Assembly: GCF_028623165.1 (NCBI RefSeq)
Contig: NZ_CP117768.1
Coordinates: forward strand, 248,001 to 312,000
DNA from: Nostoc sp. UHCC 0926
Lineage (GTDB): Bacteria; Cyanobacteriota; Cyanobacteriia; Cyanobacteriales; Nostocaceae
DNA length: 64,000 nucleotides
Reading direction: 5' to 3'
In this document: piece by piece, positions 44,789 through 53,964 of the stretch
Numbering within the stretch: the stretch's first letter is position 1
Layout of the letters: each line of letters starts with the position of its first letter
Notes under the pieces: model-generated
Seen by the model: only the letters and a program-made list of their open reading frames with translations
The model's database searches: none
Told to the model about the DNA's origin: nothing
Translations under genes and position numbers: made by a program

Positions 44789-45993
44789 TGGCGTATCAAT
44801 TTCATAAAAGGGGGAGAGAGGGGGTAAGAAAAATTCAAAATTACTCCTCGACTCCCTCCTTCCTGCTTTTTCCTTTGACTTTTTTCTTGGTATTTGGTTT
44901 AGTTGCCTGCGGGGGTAAATCCCCCCTAGCTTCTCAACAAAATACTGCGGCTTCATCTAACCAAGATAGCAATTTAACCTTCTTTGATGTCACCCTAGAA
45001 CAAGCAGATGAAGTGGGAAGACCGATTTGGAAAGTTAGGGCTAAAACTGCAAAATACACCAAAGAAAAACAAATTGGTCAGGCTGAAAGTCCTTATGGTG
45101 AACTATATCAAGATGGCAAAGTAGTTTACCAAATTAAGGCAGATGTAGCAGATATTGAACAAGATGGGAAGCAGTTGTTTCTTAAGGGTAAGATATTTGC
45201 CATAGATCCTAGTAATGGGATTGTGTTGCAAGGTAATGAATTAGAATGGCGTCCCAAAGAAGATTTGTTGATTGTCCGCAAGCAGATTAATGGTAATCAT
45301 AAACAACTACAAGCAGTGGCGCAGGAAGCTCGAGTTAAAACCCGCGAACAGCGCATGGAATTTTCTGGAGGGGTAGTGGCAAATTCCACTGATCCCCAGA
45401 TGCAAGTAAGAACCGAGCATTTGATCTGGAATATTAAAGAAGAAAAACTGATTGGCGATCGCCCGTTACAAATTGACCGCTACAAAGATAATAAAATTAG
45501 CGATCGCGGTAAGGGAAATTCTGCCGAAGTCAACTTAAAAACAAAAATTGCCACTATTCAACAGAATGCTCAATTAGAATTACTAGACCCACCAATGCAA
45601 ATAGCTAGTAACTCTATGACCTGGAACATGAACGCAGAAACTGTCACCACAAACTCGCCCACGCGAATGTTCCAGCGTGCCGAAAATGTTACAGTGACAG
45701 CCAATCAAGGTGAAATGAAAATACCACAAAAAACCGTTTATTTAACAGGTAAGGTCAACGCCGTTGGTCAGCGTCGTCAGTCTTTGAGATCCAATACACT
45801 AACTTGGTATCTAGACAATAAGTTAGTTGAAGCTCAGGGAAATGTGATTTATCGGCAAGTTGACCCACCGTTAAATTTTGCGGGTGAAACAGCCGTTGGC
45901 AATCTGCAAACAGAAAATATTGTTGTCAAAGGTGGCAGTTCTAGCGGTAGGGTAGTAACGGAGATTATTCCCCAAGAAAGAGCCAATCGTTAG
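44788..45993 (+). CDS. lptC: LptC-like lipoprotein, LPS export (cyanobacterial form)
   Basis: LptC hands lipopolysaccharide across the periplasm in the Lpt bridge. The 401-residue protein starts with a basic stretch, a signal helix (FLLFPLTFFLVFGLVAC) and a lipobox ending at Cys ~42, so it should be a lipoprotein. From residue ~60, the LptC domain begins (NLTFFDVTLEQADEVGRPIW) and OstA-like beta repeats run to the C-terminus. That is longer than in Escherichia coli, as in other cyanobacterial versions. It is coupled to the NYN gene by TAATG. Confidence 0.85.
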   Translation: MAYQFHKRGREGVRKIQNYSSTPSFLLFPLTFFLVFGLVACGGKSPLASQQNTAASSNQDSNLTFFDVTLEQADEVGRPIWKVRAKTAKYTKEKQIGQAESPYGELYQDGKVVYQIKADVADIEQDGKQLFLKGKIFAIDPSNGIVLQGNELEWRPKEDLLIVRKQINGNHKQLQAVAQEARVKTREQRMEFSGGVVANSTDPQMQVRTEHLIWNIKEEKLIGDRPLQIDRYKDNKISDRGKGNSAEVNLKTKIATIQQNAQLELLDPPMQIASNSMTWNMNAETVTTNSPTRMFQRAENVTVTANQGEMKIPQKTVYLTGKVNAVGQRRQSLRSNTLTWYLDNKLVEAQGNVIYRQVDPPLNFAGETAVGNLQTENIVVKGGSSSGRVVTEIIPQERANR

Positions 45994-46034
45994 TAGTAAA
46001 GTTAGGGGGAATGGGGCCCACCCTGACCGAGACA

Positions 46035-46205
46035 ATTTTAGATTTTAGATTTTGGATTTTGGATTAAAATCTAGAATCTAACTCATGTTACAAGCCTCTC
46101 CGTTCACGGAGATAAAAACAAAAAATCATCATTACAAGCCTCTTCTTTATAAGGAGAGGTTAATTCCAGAATCTAAAATCCAAAATCCAAAATCCAAAAT
46201 TAGGT
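46035..46205. repeat. Opposed heptamer arrays around two palindromes
   Basis: Heptamers ttttaga/ttttgga at about 46036-46065 and their complements (tctaaaa, tccaaaa) at about 46172-46200 could pair into a long stem. Between them lie two related segments, each with acaagcctct, followed by a small hairpin (CTCCGTTCACGGAG; CTCTTCTTTATAAGGAGAG). This fills the 280-bp gap before the metal regulator gene. Confidence 0.7.
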
Positions 46206-46273
46206 GACCCATAAATTTTGGGTTGGTCGAGTACTAGGCTAGGATCTTAGTACTACAAGTCTTTTAATAACCC

Positions 46274-46660
46274 ATGAATGGATCAAACCGATTAGGTAAG
46301 GAATCCTTGCCAACATCCCAGCAAGCAGAACATTCCCACGATCACGATACAGACCATACTCATGGGACTGGAGAGTCGGCTCATTCTCATGTCCATAGCG
46401 AAGAGTCTTTACGGCGAATTGTCAATCGATTATCGCGGATAGAAGGACATGTTCGCGGTATTAAGACAATGGTGCAGCAAAGTAGCCCTTGTCCTGATGT
46501 TCTACTGCAAATTGCCGCCGTGCGCGGCGCATTGGATCGAGTAGCGCGAATTGTTTTGGATGAACATTTAACTGAGTGTATTGGTAGAGCCGCACAAGAG
46601 GGTAATATTGACGTTGAAATTAAACAGTTAAAAGCTGCTTTAGATCGATTTTTACCTTAA
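46274..46660 (+). CDS. CsoR/RcnR-family metal-sensing repressor (InrS-like)
   Basis: The 128-residue protein has a CsoR-family (DUF156) helical core: RRIVNRLSRIEGHVRGIKTM, the metal Cys in SSPCPDVLLQI (~76) and DEHLTECIGRAA with His and Cys ligands (~101-106). The N-terminus is rich in His and Asp (HSHDHDTDHTHGTG). Both features match InrS, the nickel sensor of Synechocystis that controls nickel efflux, so nickel or copper/cobalt sensing is likely. No efflux gene lies beside it, so the target must be elsewhere or the gene itself. Confidence 0.83.
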   Translation: MNGSNRLGKESLPTSQQAEHSHDHDTDHTHGTGESAHSHVHSEESLRRIVNRLSRIEGHVRGIKTMVQQSSPCPDVLLQIAAVRGALDRVARIVLDEHLTECIGRAAQEGNIDVEIKQLKAALDRFLP

Positions 46661-46771
46661 AAATGAGAAAAATAAAAAATTATAGGGGTTCTCATCCTGG
46701 TTAGGTACGTTTTCAAATGATACTTTGGGCGGTTCCAAAGTAGTTACAGGCCGGTAAATAGACCCTCGAAT

Positions 46772-46789
46772 TTGTAGTAAGCGCTTACT
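46772..46789. repeat. Perfect 18-bp palindrome
   Basis: GTAGTAAGCGCTTACTAC is a perfect palindrome between the metal regulator and menH. It is likely a dispersed cyanobacterial palindrome, but a dimeric repressor site is not excluded because it lies in the menH upstream region. Confidence 0.6.
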
Positions 46790-46897
46790 ACGAACCTTGT
46801 GCATAAGCCATAAAATAATCCGGTGTGCGATCGCACTTAATTTTTCCTGTAGACGAGCGATCGCGCTAACATAATTTATGCGCCAACTTCCTAAAAT

Positions 46898-47716
46898 ATG
46901 ATTCTCAAAAATTATCAATTTAATTATTCTTTTATTGGCACTCTAGATAAACCACTAATTCTTTTTTTGCATGGCTTCATGGGTAACATTGATGAATTTG
47001 ATGAAGCCATAAAATTACTATTAGACGAATTTTCCTATTTAACAATTGACCTTCCTGGACACGGAAAAACTCAAGTTGTGGGTGGGGATGATTACTATAC
47101 AATGACAAACACTGCCCATGCCTTAATCAACTTACTGGATGAGTTAAAAATTGCTAAATGTTTCTTAGTTGGTTATTCAATGGGTGGAAGATTGGCTTTA
47201 TACCTCACCCTACATTTTCCCGAACGTTTCTTAAAAGTTCTGCTAGAGTCAGCGTCCCCAGGTTTATCAGCAGAAGCAGAACAATTAGAACGCATTAAAC
47301 TTGATAGGCAAATAGGTAGAAAATTAGCAAGAAGTGTGGCTAGAACTGATTTTGCTGCTTTTCTATCAAATTGGTACAATCAACCAATTTTTGGTAATCT
47401 AAAAAATCATCCAGAATACAATCGCATGGTAGAAAGTCGGTTACAGAACAATCCACATAAATTAGATAAATCACTGTGCTTTATGGGGACTGGCTGCCAA
47501 CCATCTTTATGGGAAAAGCTACAAGATAATAAAATCTCTATGCTTTTACTAGTTGGTGAATATGATGAAAAATTTATATCTATTAATACAAAAATGGCTA
47601 AAATATGTGAAATTGCCCAGCTAAAAATAATTAGTAATGCTGGACATAATATTCACTTTGAAAATACCTTAGCATTTGTAGAAAATATCAAATATTTTTT
47701 GTCCGCAGCAAGTTAA
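46898..47716 (+). CDS. menH: 2-succinyl-6-hydroxy-2,4-cyclohexadiene-1-carboxylate synthase (MenH)
   Basis: MenH removes pyruvate in the menaquinone/phylloquinone pathway; in cyanobacteria, the product is phylloquinone for photosystem I. The 272-residue alpha/beta hydrolase has FLHGFMGNIDEFDEAI (oxyanion region), the nucleophile elbow VGYSMGGRLALYL (Ser ~91), Asp in VGEYDEKF and His in SNAGHNIHFEN (~252). The YSMGGR elbow is characteristic of MenH. No other men genes lie in the window, so the assignment depends on motifs. The ATG at 46898 is the natural start. Confidence 0.8.
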   Translation: MILKNYQFNYSFIGTLDKPLILFLHGFMGNIDEFDEAIKLLLDEFSYLTIDLPGHGKTQVVGGDDYYTMTNTAHALINLLDELKIAKCFLVGYSMGGRLALYLTLHFPERFLKVLLESASPGLSAEAEQLERIKLDRQIGRKLARSVARTDFAAFLSNWYNQPIFGNLKNHPEYNRMVESRLQNNPHKLDKSLCFMGTGCQPSLWEKLQDNKISMLLLVGEYDEKFISINTKMAKICEIAQLKIISNAGHNIHFENTLAFVENIKYFLSAAS

Positions 47717-47730
47717 AAATTAGGATAACT

Positions 47731-48387
47731 TCACTGCTTCTTTACTGCCTTGCTAGAAGGAGTTGGAGATGGTGTCAATTTCGGGGCTATTCGTTGATTA
47801 GCTGCTGTTAATTCCTCTTGCAACATTTTCTGATAAACCTTAGGCAAAGAGCTACTAACAAAATTAGTTTCTATACCATATCCTAGACTTGTCCAGGTGG
47901 GAGAAAGTCGCCGCAAAACATCATTTAACTTTCCCTGACGCAACAGTTGAGAAATATCAGTTCCCCAAACTTTAGAATCACTTAACCAACGATAAACTAC
48001 TATATCTTGATATTCTGCTTCAAAACTATAAGTAGTCCAAAACATCATCTGCATCGGCTTTGGGTGATAACGGGGGGCTAAACGATACCAAGTAATGTTG
48101 ATAATTTGATATCTGCCAGCAGCCGTAGAACAATTACCTGTGTTGGGGCCTGTGACAATTGTGACGCATATCTCAGGATGTCGGCTAAGGTCGTTGACTT
48201 GCTGTCCACCATACAACAGCGAATAGGGACGATTGCCACTTGCTTCACTCGCTGAGATGGTTCGCATTAAAGCGCGGATATAGGGGTCGCCCTGTTTCAT
48301 CACCAAAGGCGGCTGTTTAACTGCAAAGATGGGATCAGAAGGCGATCGCAAGTCTCCAATATACCATTGCAACAAATACACAAAGCC
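47731..48387 (-). CDS. Lambda-type lysozyme / lytic transglycosylase (GH104-like)
   Basis: The protein resembles the phage lambda R endolysin family, which cleaves peptidoglycan as a lytic transglycosylase. It shows RALMRTISASEASGNRPYSL with the catalytic Glu, then LYGGQQVNDLSRHPE, TAAGRYQIINITWY and TSLGYGIETNFVSSSL. The N-terminus is uncertain: the sequence before GTG 48387 stays open (KLIGPIAALLGFVYLLQW), a likely membrane helix, but no ATG is found. It may use a non-ATG start upstream. No phage genes are nearby; it is a chromosomal, probably anchored enzyme. Confidence 0.8.
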   Translation of the reverse strand, partial: GFVYLLQWYIGDLRSPSDPIFAVKQPPLVMKQGDPYIRALMRTISASEASGNRPYSLLYGGQQVNDLSRHPEICVTIVTGPNTGNCSTAAGRYQIINITWYRLAPRYHPKPMQMMFWTTYSFEAEYQDIVVYRWLSDSKVWGTDISQLLRQGKLNDVLRRLSPTWTSLGYGIETNFVSSSLPKVYQKMLQEELTAANQRIAPKLTPSPTPSSKAVKKQ

Positions 48388-48838
48388 AAGAAGCGCAGCT
48401 ATTGGCCCAATAAGTTTTTCAACACCTTTGAATTCAAAGCCTTTCAGAGTCCGACTCCTTCAAATTCGCTCTCTTTGCTAACAAAAATCATCGACGAACT
48501 CATTCTGACAAAGTTCACACCTGATTGTTAGTTATTATTCCCGATTTGCTCATTTTTTTAGAAATTAAGAAAAAAGGGCATAAATAAGTATAGCAAGCGA
48601 GATACTCCCAACAATGCCGATTAAGTATAAGCTCAATCGCTTCTTGTAGCATCCTACTTCCGCCAAAAAACTGAGCCAATAAAATCATCCCCCTCAAAAT
48701 CACACGAATTGTTATTGATGATCAGGCTGAAACTTAAAGCGATCGCTTTTTGCTGATGAAGGAGAAAGAGCAATACCTGCGCTGGGCTACGGCTACCTAT
48801 GTTATAATTATAAAGTTGTTTTTTCCAGCGATTAGCTT
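48388..48838. other. Intergenic region, nothing firm
   Basis: About 450 bp, AT-rich. A 62-codon minus frame (48515-48703) has a hydrophobic start but a non-conserved-looking end, and an overlapping frame reads as a short hydrophobic helix (IGIVGSISLAILIYALFS). Either may be a tiny membrane gene or its remnant; I do not call one. A HIP1-like site and a possible promoter for the DUF29 gene lie at the right end. Confidence 0.35.
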
Positions 48839-49303
48839 ATGACAACAGAAATATTAAAATCTGTTGAATCTACCCTTTATGAAAAAGATTATTATTTATG
48901 GGTAGAAACAACACTTAAACAATTAGAAAACAAAGATATTGAAAATTTAGATTGGCAACATCTAACAGAAGAAATTGAAGCTTTGGGAATTGAACAAAGA
49001 CGAAAAGTAGAAAGTTACTTAAAACAATTATTAATTCATCTTTTACTTTATCGTTATTGGGAAACTGAAAAAGAAGATTGTCAACGAGGTTGGCAAATAG
49101 AAATAACTCATTTCCGTGATGAGCTAGAATTTTCTTTTCGTTCCAAAACACTTTATAACTATTCTCTTAACTGCTTAGGTGCAGTTTATATTAAAGCCAG
49201 AAGACAAGCAATTCAAAAAACAGGTTTAACGCCTGAGATTTTCCCAGAACAATGCCCTTTTACTCCTGAAGATATTTTTAACAGTGAGTACTTCCCACAA
49301 TAA
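48839..49303 (+). CDS. DUF29 domain protein
   Basis: A 154-residue helical protein typical of the DUF29 family, which is expanded in cyanobacteria: LYEKDYYLWVETTLKQLENK, DWQHLTEEIEALG, then LLIHLLLYRYW. Function is unknown. The ATG at 48839 starts the family-typical N-terminus. It stands alone. Confidence 0.88.
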   Translation: MTTEILKSVESTLYEKDYYLWVETTLKQLENKDIENLDWQHLTEEIEALGIEQRRKVESYLKQLLIHLLLYRYWETEKEDCQRGWQIEITHFRDELEFSFRSKTLYNYSLNCLGAVYIKARRQAIQKTGLTPEIFPEQCPFTPEDIFNSEYFPQ

Positions 49304-49374
49304 AAGTGATTTTATATCACTTTTTGTGAAGATGAAGGTAATAAAAGAGCGATCGCTTGTCTATGATGAATGAG

Positions 49375-49422
49375 TGTAGGGGTAAAGCGTCATATGAGCA
49401 ATGCCCTTTACCCCTACGTTTT
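49375..49422. repeat. Hairpin repeat gtaggggtaaag...ctttacccctac
   Basis: Inverted arms GTAGGGGTAAAG and CTTTACCCCTAC enclose about 20 bases. HIP1-type sites flank it on both sides. It lies in the otherwise empty gap between the DUF29 gene and the SDR gene. Confidence 0.55.
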
Positions 49423-49585
49423 GGATGTGGATGGAGCGATCGCTTTCGGGAGTGGAATCAAGGGGCGGTCAATTTAGATGAGGTAAGCTAATTGACAAAG
49501 TGCGACGCCGAATAGCCCATCGTAGACATCGCTTTTCCATGAAGATGTGAGCCGATCATTTTGGGGAATAGAATCCAATCGAATA

Positions 49586-50242
49586 TTAGCACTGTTGAAA
49601 TAGCTCCTTAAAGCTTTTTGAGGCTGCTTCAGGTTTGGCAACAATTTCGACAATTTTATTGCGTGCATCTGCTTCAAACAGTGCCTCAACTGCAACTTGG
49701 GCGACTTTTTGCCTGGGGATGCTACCGTCGAACAGTGTATCAGCGCTCTGCATCACGATCGCGTCGAGGTTATCTTCATTCTTCAACCCACCAGGTCGCA
49801 CAATCGTATAAGTAAGACCACTTTTCTGGATATACTCTTCAGCTTGTTTTTTCCACACCAAAATCAGCCAAAACAAGTTTAGCGGATGGAAAAGCTGGGA
49901 AGTACACAATGAAGAAACGAAGACAAAATGCTCAATTCCCTTTACCTTAGCAGCATCTACTAAATTTTTACTCCCTTCAAAATCTACCTTATAGGGGCCA
50001 GTGGGGTCAAAGCTAGGTTTTGCCCCAGTAGCAACCAACAGAATTGTGCTATCTCCCAACCCAGCAGTCAGACTTTCTGGTTGTAACACGTCGCCTACCA
50101 CCAATTCGACTTCAGGAGACAGAATACCCCTGGCTTTCTCTACATCCCTCACCAAGGCTCGGACGGGAATATTCCGCGCTATTAATTCTTGCACAATCCG
50201 GCGACCTGTTTCACCCGTTGCCCCTGCTACAAATGCTTTCAT
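49586..50242 (-). CDS. Atypical SDR / NmrA-like NAD(P)-binding protein
   Basis: The 218-residue protein has an N-terminal Rossmann motif, MKAFVAGATGETGRRIVQEL (GATGETG), typical of atypical short-chain dehydrogenases related to plant Tic62 and HCF173-type proteins. It lacks the classical YxxxK catalytic pair at the usual place, though SGLTYTIVRPGGL is present. A role in redox sensing or complex assembly is possible, but the substrate is unknown. The ATG at 50242 is clear. Confidence 0.8.
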   Translation of the reverse strand: MKAFVAGATGETGRRIVQELIARNIPVRALVRDVEKARGILSPEVELVVGDVLQPESLTAGLGDSTILLVATGAKPSFDPTGPYKVDFEGSKNLVDAAKVKGIEHFVFVSSLCTSQLFHPLNLFWLILVWKKQAEEYIQKSGLTYTIVRPGGLKNEDNLDAIVMQSADTLFDGSIPRQKVAQVAVEALFEADARNKIVEIVAKPEAASKSFKELFQQC

Positions 50243-50420
50243 GAGAAATGCTATCCTGGGAGACTATTGTGTGCTTGTTCAGTTCTTTATTTTAGTAATT
50301 TTATGGAGGTAATGGCAGATTAATGAGGTTTCGGTCAAAATGGGATCTGAATGCGAAATCACCCAGGCATGTGGGGAATTATTAATATAGACGAACGCCA
50401 AAATATACAGTAATGCATTT

Positions 50421-51092
50421 ATGCTTTCAACAAAAGGCGAATATAAATCCTGGGAAATAACAGAAGCAGTTTTACCTGTAGCGTCCAGCCAAGAAGAAGC
50501 TGAGGACACATTAACAGAAGCAAATGTAGCGACGCTCACAAAATTTTCCGGTCATTATCAAGATTTTATGGAAATGCCTGCCCCAGTAGAGAAGGTTGCT
50601 GAGTATCTCAATGCTCACGCCTCATGGTTTTGTCGTTGCGCTGAACCCATGAAGGTGGAATCACTTGGGGAAAATGGCTATGCTTTAGTAATTGGTCGTT
50701 TTGGTGCTTTTGGTTATGAAGTAGAACCAAAAATTGGTTTGGAATTGTTGCCCCCAGACGAAAGTATTTACCGCATCCGTACAATCCCCATTCCTGATTA
50801 CCAAGCGCCTGGTTATGACGTAGACTATAAGGCATCTCTACAGCTAATAGAAAACGATGCTTGCAGTAGCGGCGAGGTAACGAGAGTTGAATGGGAATTA
50901 GATTTAATAGTTGATTTGCACTTTCCCCGATTTATTCAGCGATTACCTAAGTCTATAATTCAATCTACAGGCGATCGCTTACTTAACCAAATCGTCCGCC
51001 AAGTCTCCCGCCGCTTAACTCGCAAAGTTCAGGAAGATTTTCATAAATCTTTGGAAATACCCTTTGCTGCTAATTCTAAGCAAAAGCAGTGA
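50421..51092 (+). CDS. DUF1997 domain protein
   Basis: The 223-residue soluble protein fits DUF1997, found in cyanobacteria and chloroplasts, with a START-like lipid-binding shape suggested for the family. Conserved parts are FSGHYQDFMEMPAPVEKVAE, FGYEVEPKIGLELLP and DLIVDLHFPRFIQRLPKSII. Function is unknown. The start ATG at 50421 is accepted, though the first ~45 residues are less family-like and a later start is possible. Confidence 0.78.
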   Translation: MLSTKGEYKSWEITEAVLPVASSQEEAEDTLTEANVATLTKFSGHYQDFMEMPAPVEKVAEYLNAHASWFCRCAEPMKVESLGENGYALVIGRFGAFGYEVEPKIGLELLPPDESIYRIRTIPIPDYQAPGYDVDYKASLQLIENDACSSGEVTRVEWELDLIVDLHFPRFIQRLPKSIIQSTGDRLLNQIVRQVSRRLTRKVQEDFHKSLEIPFAANSKQKQ

Positions 51093-51107
51093 TTCAACAG
51101 TTATTTT

Positions 51108-51141
51108 TTGTCATTTGTCAAAAACTAGTGACAAATGACAA
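51108..51141. terminator. Bidirectional hairpin between convergent genes
   Basis: Perfect 13-bp arms TTGTCATTTGTCA (51108-51120) and TGACAAATGACAA (51129-51141) enclose an 8-base loop, with T-rich sequence before and AT-rich sequence after. It lies between the stop codons of the DUF1997 and DUF4079 genes, so it could end both transcripts. The ttgtcat unit also occurs as a tandem heptamer near 31660. Confidence 0.6.
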
Positions 51142-51154
51142 ACTATTACTTAAT

Positions 51155-51625
51155 CTATGCTTGAGTCAGAATTCTTTGGACAATTTGCACGCCAGTAACA
51201 GCCTGCCAAGCAAAAAGTCCCAAAAGGATAGAATTCAACAAAATGTGAGTTGCACGCGCCCAATTTGCCCCTTTCTGCATATAAGGAGACAAAGCAGCAG
51301 AAAATGCAATCAAACTCATCATACCCAGCCCTGCTAGTAGGTGAGATCCGAAAAATAACTTACCATTATTGATGTAAGTGACAGCCATTGCAGCGATCGC
51401 ACCTGCCACCATCAAAGCTAGGAGTATAGACCCGATTTGGTAGTGTCTGACGTTATATCTACCTTTAATCAGTTCTTTCTTTTCTTCCCCCTTAGCATTT
51501 CTGGTATGCTGTACTTGCAGCCCCAAGTAGGCAGCATAAATTGAGAGTGCTAATAGTGCCCACATGAGCACCGGATGAATGAAGTTCAGCCAATATTTAA
51601 TTGATGGAGTAAGTTGCAGACTCAT
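51155..51625 (-). CDS. DUF4079 membrane protein
   Basis: The 156-residue integral membrane protein has about four helices (FIHPVLMWALLALSIYAAYL; IGSILLALMVAGAIAAMAVT; HLLAGLGMMSLIAFSAALSP; LLNSILLGLFAWQAVTGVQI). His residues at the starts of helices resemble heme-ligand positions of cytochrome b561-like folds. That fits DUF4079, a family of cyanobacteria and plants of unknown function; heme binding is inference. The ATG at 51625 is typical. Confidence 0.83.
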   Translation of the reverse strand: MSLQLTPSIKYWLNFIHPVLMWALLALSIYAAYLGLQVQHTRNAKGEEKKELIKGRYNVRHYQIGSILLALMVAGAIAAMAVTYINNGKLFFGSHLLAGLGMMSLIAFSAALSPYMQKGANWARATHILLNSILLGLFAWQAVTGVQIVQRILTQA

Positions 51626-51835
51626 TGTGTTCTCGCCTAATTATTAAATCTTCATAAAAATTAGCATAACTCTAGTTTCTGTGGTTAAAGCTGCACAGAG
51701 TAAAAGAGAATAAGGAAAATTGTGTTCTCCCATCTCCCCTACTATTTTGCTTCGCCCTCTTGCCAAAGTGGATAAACAATCTCAGACTGAATTTTAAGGG
51801 TAGACGAACAAAACCCCCTGTGTGGGATCTCATCC

Positions 51836-53119
51836 ATGACTGAAAACAACGATACTTCGCTGCTGAAAGCTGCTAAAAGTGGTGATATTAAGGGGCTATG
51901 TGCGCTACTAGGTGCTGGTGCCTTGGTGGACACGTGCGATCGCCAAGGCACGACGGCGTTAATGTTTGCTGCCAATTTAGGCTATACCGAAATTGTGCGA
52001 TCGCTGCTGGGTGCTGGGGCAAATATCAACTTGAAAAGAAAACTCTATGGTTTGACAGCTTTGATGTTGGCAGCTAGTGCCAAACAGTTTGACATTGTGC
52101 AGCTTTTACTATCCAAAGGTGCTGATGTAAATGCCACTAATGAAGATGGCAGCACAGCTTTAATGGCAGCAGTACTCAAAGGCCATGTAGATGTAGTGCG
52201 AGTCTTATTGGCTGCTGGTGCGAAGGTGAATATCGCAGATAAAGATGATGATACTGCCTTGAAACTCGCCGTTAAGCAGGGACAAATAGAAGTTCTACAA
52301 GCAATTCTCCAAACTGGTGTCGATATCAATATCCGAGATGAGGAGGGTGAGACACTCTTAACATTAGCGGCAGACTTGGGACATCTGGAGATTGTGGAAG
52401 CACTGCTAGCAGCAGGGGCTGATGTGAATGTGAAAAACGCTGATGGTGGAACTGCCCTATCGGCAGCAGCAGCAGCGGGACACAGTGCGGCAGCAGCAGC
52501 TTTACTAGATCGAGATGCCGAGATTAATCTCCAAGATCAAGATGGTGAAACTGCCCTACACCTTGCCGTTGTGGAAGGCTACATTGATGTCGTACAAGTG
52601 TTACTTAACAGGGGTGCAGATGCCCAAATTAGGAACCACCTGGGTGATACGCCACTGCTTGTAGCAGCATTGCAGGGACATAGCCAAATTGTCGAGGTAC
52701 TGCTGCGTTCTGGGGGAGATATTAATGGTAAAAATCTTGGTGAACTACCTTTGACGTTGGCTGCATCACAAGGACACACCCAAACAGTGAAAGTGTTGTT
52801 AGACTATGGTGCTGATGCCAAGACACCAGGGGATGATGGCAAAACTGCTTTGATCAAGGCAACCGAACGCAAGCACACAGAGATTATACATTTGCTGCTG
52901 GCAAAGGGGGCAGATGTGAATTTTCAAGACTCGGCCAGGGCAACATCTTTGATGTGGGCTGCCTCAGCAGGTTATGACGAAATCGTGCAGGTATTACTCC
53001 AAGCTGGGGCAGATGTGAATTTGAAAAACCGTGGTGGTTATACTGCTTTGATGATTGCAGAATTTAATGGTTATAAGAATGTGGTGCGGAGTCTACAAAA
53101 AGCTGGGGCGCAAGAATAG
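51836..53119 (+). CDS. Ankyrin repeat protein
   Basis: A 427-residue protein made almost only of ankyrin repeats, about twelve or thirteen units of ~33 residues (typical unit: GHLEIVEALLAAGADVNVKN). There is no signal peptide or other domain. Ankyrin proteins bind other proteins; no partner can be read from the neighbourhood. Repeats are well kept but not identical, so there is no sign of recent expansion. The ATG at 51836 is used. Confidence 0.92.
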   Translation: MTENNDTSLLKAAKSGDIKGLCALLGAGALVDTCDRQGTTALMFAANLGYTEIVRSLLGAGANINLKRKLYGLTALMLAASAKQFDIVQLLLSKGADVNATNEDGSTALMAAVLKGHVDVVRVLLAAGAKVNIADKDDDTALKLAVKQGQIEVLQAILQTGVDINIRDEEGETLLTLAADLGHLEIVEALLAAGADVNVKNADGGTALSAAAAAGHSAAAAALLDRDAEINLQDQDGETALHLAVVEGYIDVVQVLLNRGADAQIRNHLGDTPLLVAALQGHSQIVEVLLRSGGDINGKNLGELPLTLAASQGHTQTVKVLLDYGADAKTPGDDGKTALIKATERKHTEIIHLLLAKGADVNFQDSARATSLMWAASAGYDEIVQVLLQAGADVNLKNRGGYTALMIAEFNGYKNVVRSLQKAGAQE

Positions 53120-53964
53120 CCATCTGAATTCTGAATTTAAAATATTTTTATAAATATCTTGACAAATCATTAAATGAAGGTTATTAACTTAAATACCAAG
53201 GAATTTGAAAACAAACAAGTTTAGACCTGAGAAATAAACAAAGCAAAACTCCGTCGTTGCTGTTGTGAACTTGCTACGGCGGAGAAAAGAAAAATAAAAA
53301 CGCCAAAACGGAGCAGGCCAAATGCTTGCGTCACAAGGATAGAAAGAAAGCAAAAATGAAGAAGTAAATTTACCTTTTACTTTTTACCTTGTACATTTTA
53401 CCTTTTACCTGGTCTCCCCCTCGGCGTTTCCTACTGTGCTAGATGTGCAAAATATATAGTTTTTATTTGAACAGAAAAGTATTCTAAGGATCATTTTTTA
53501 TGTATTATCCTAAAGGCTAAACACAAACGATTCACTAAAAAAGGTTGATGTGCGGCCATTTGGGCGATCGCTACAGAAAGTCAAAGAAAAAATAATTGAA
53601 GAAGAATTTACCTATTCAGAATCTAGGAATCAGAATCAAGAAGTCAAGGGACTCGCTACCGCTGGCTATCAGTGGGGGATTCAGACCCGCCACTACGAAA
53701 GTTGACCACCAAATCATAGATTTGGTGGGGGTGGCAAGAGTAGCCACTGCGTTGGGCGGGGCAATGCCCTTCTCACATTGCCAGAGGCTAGCGCCTGCCG
53801 TAGGATGCCCGAACGCAAGAGCCTCTCCTTTAGGAGAGGCTGTAGGGAGAAGCAAGTGGCGTGAGGGTGCGCCCCAGTGCGGGTGGGATAGTTTTATTAT
53901 GGGTAAATGACTGTCAACTGCCCCACTGACGAGCGGATGGGGCTTGCAACTAGACCGCAAGGAT
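53120..53964. repeat. Intergenic region with dispersed repeats
   Basis: About 850 bp. It holds a tandem run of ttttacctttta-type repeats (53370-53410). A GC-rich repeat block at 53640-53940 follows, with gactcgctaccgctgg, then cccttctcacattgccagag plus gctagcgcc (also at 58655-58684), then the palindrome GCCTCTCCTTTAGGAGAGGC (53821-53840). Open frames of 104 and 122 codons across this block are artefacts of repeats. Confidence 0.6.

Noticed and set aside
46652..46918. Minus-strand 88-codon frame
   Set aside because: It overlaps the start of menH and an 18-bp palindrome, and has no family-like segment.
48515..48703. 62-codon minus frame with hydrophobic start
   Set aside because: Two frames compete over the same bases and neither gives a complete membrane protein; evidence is too weak to call.
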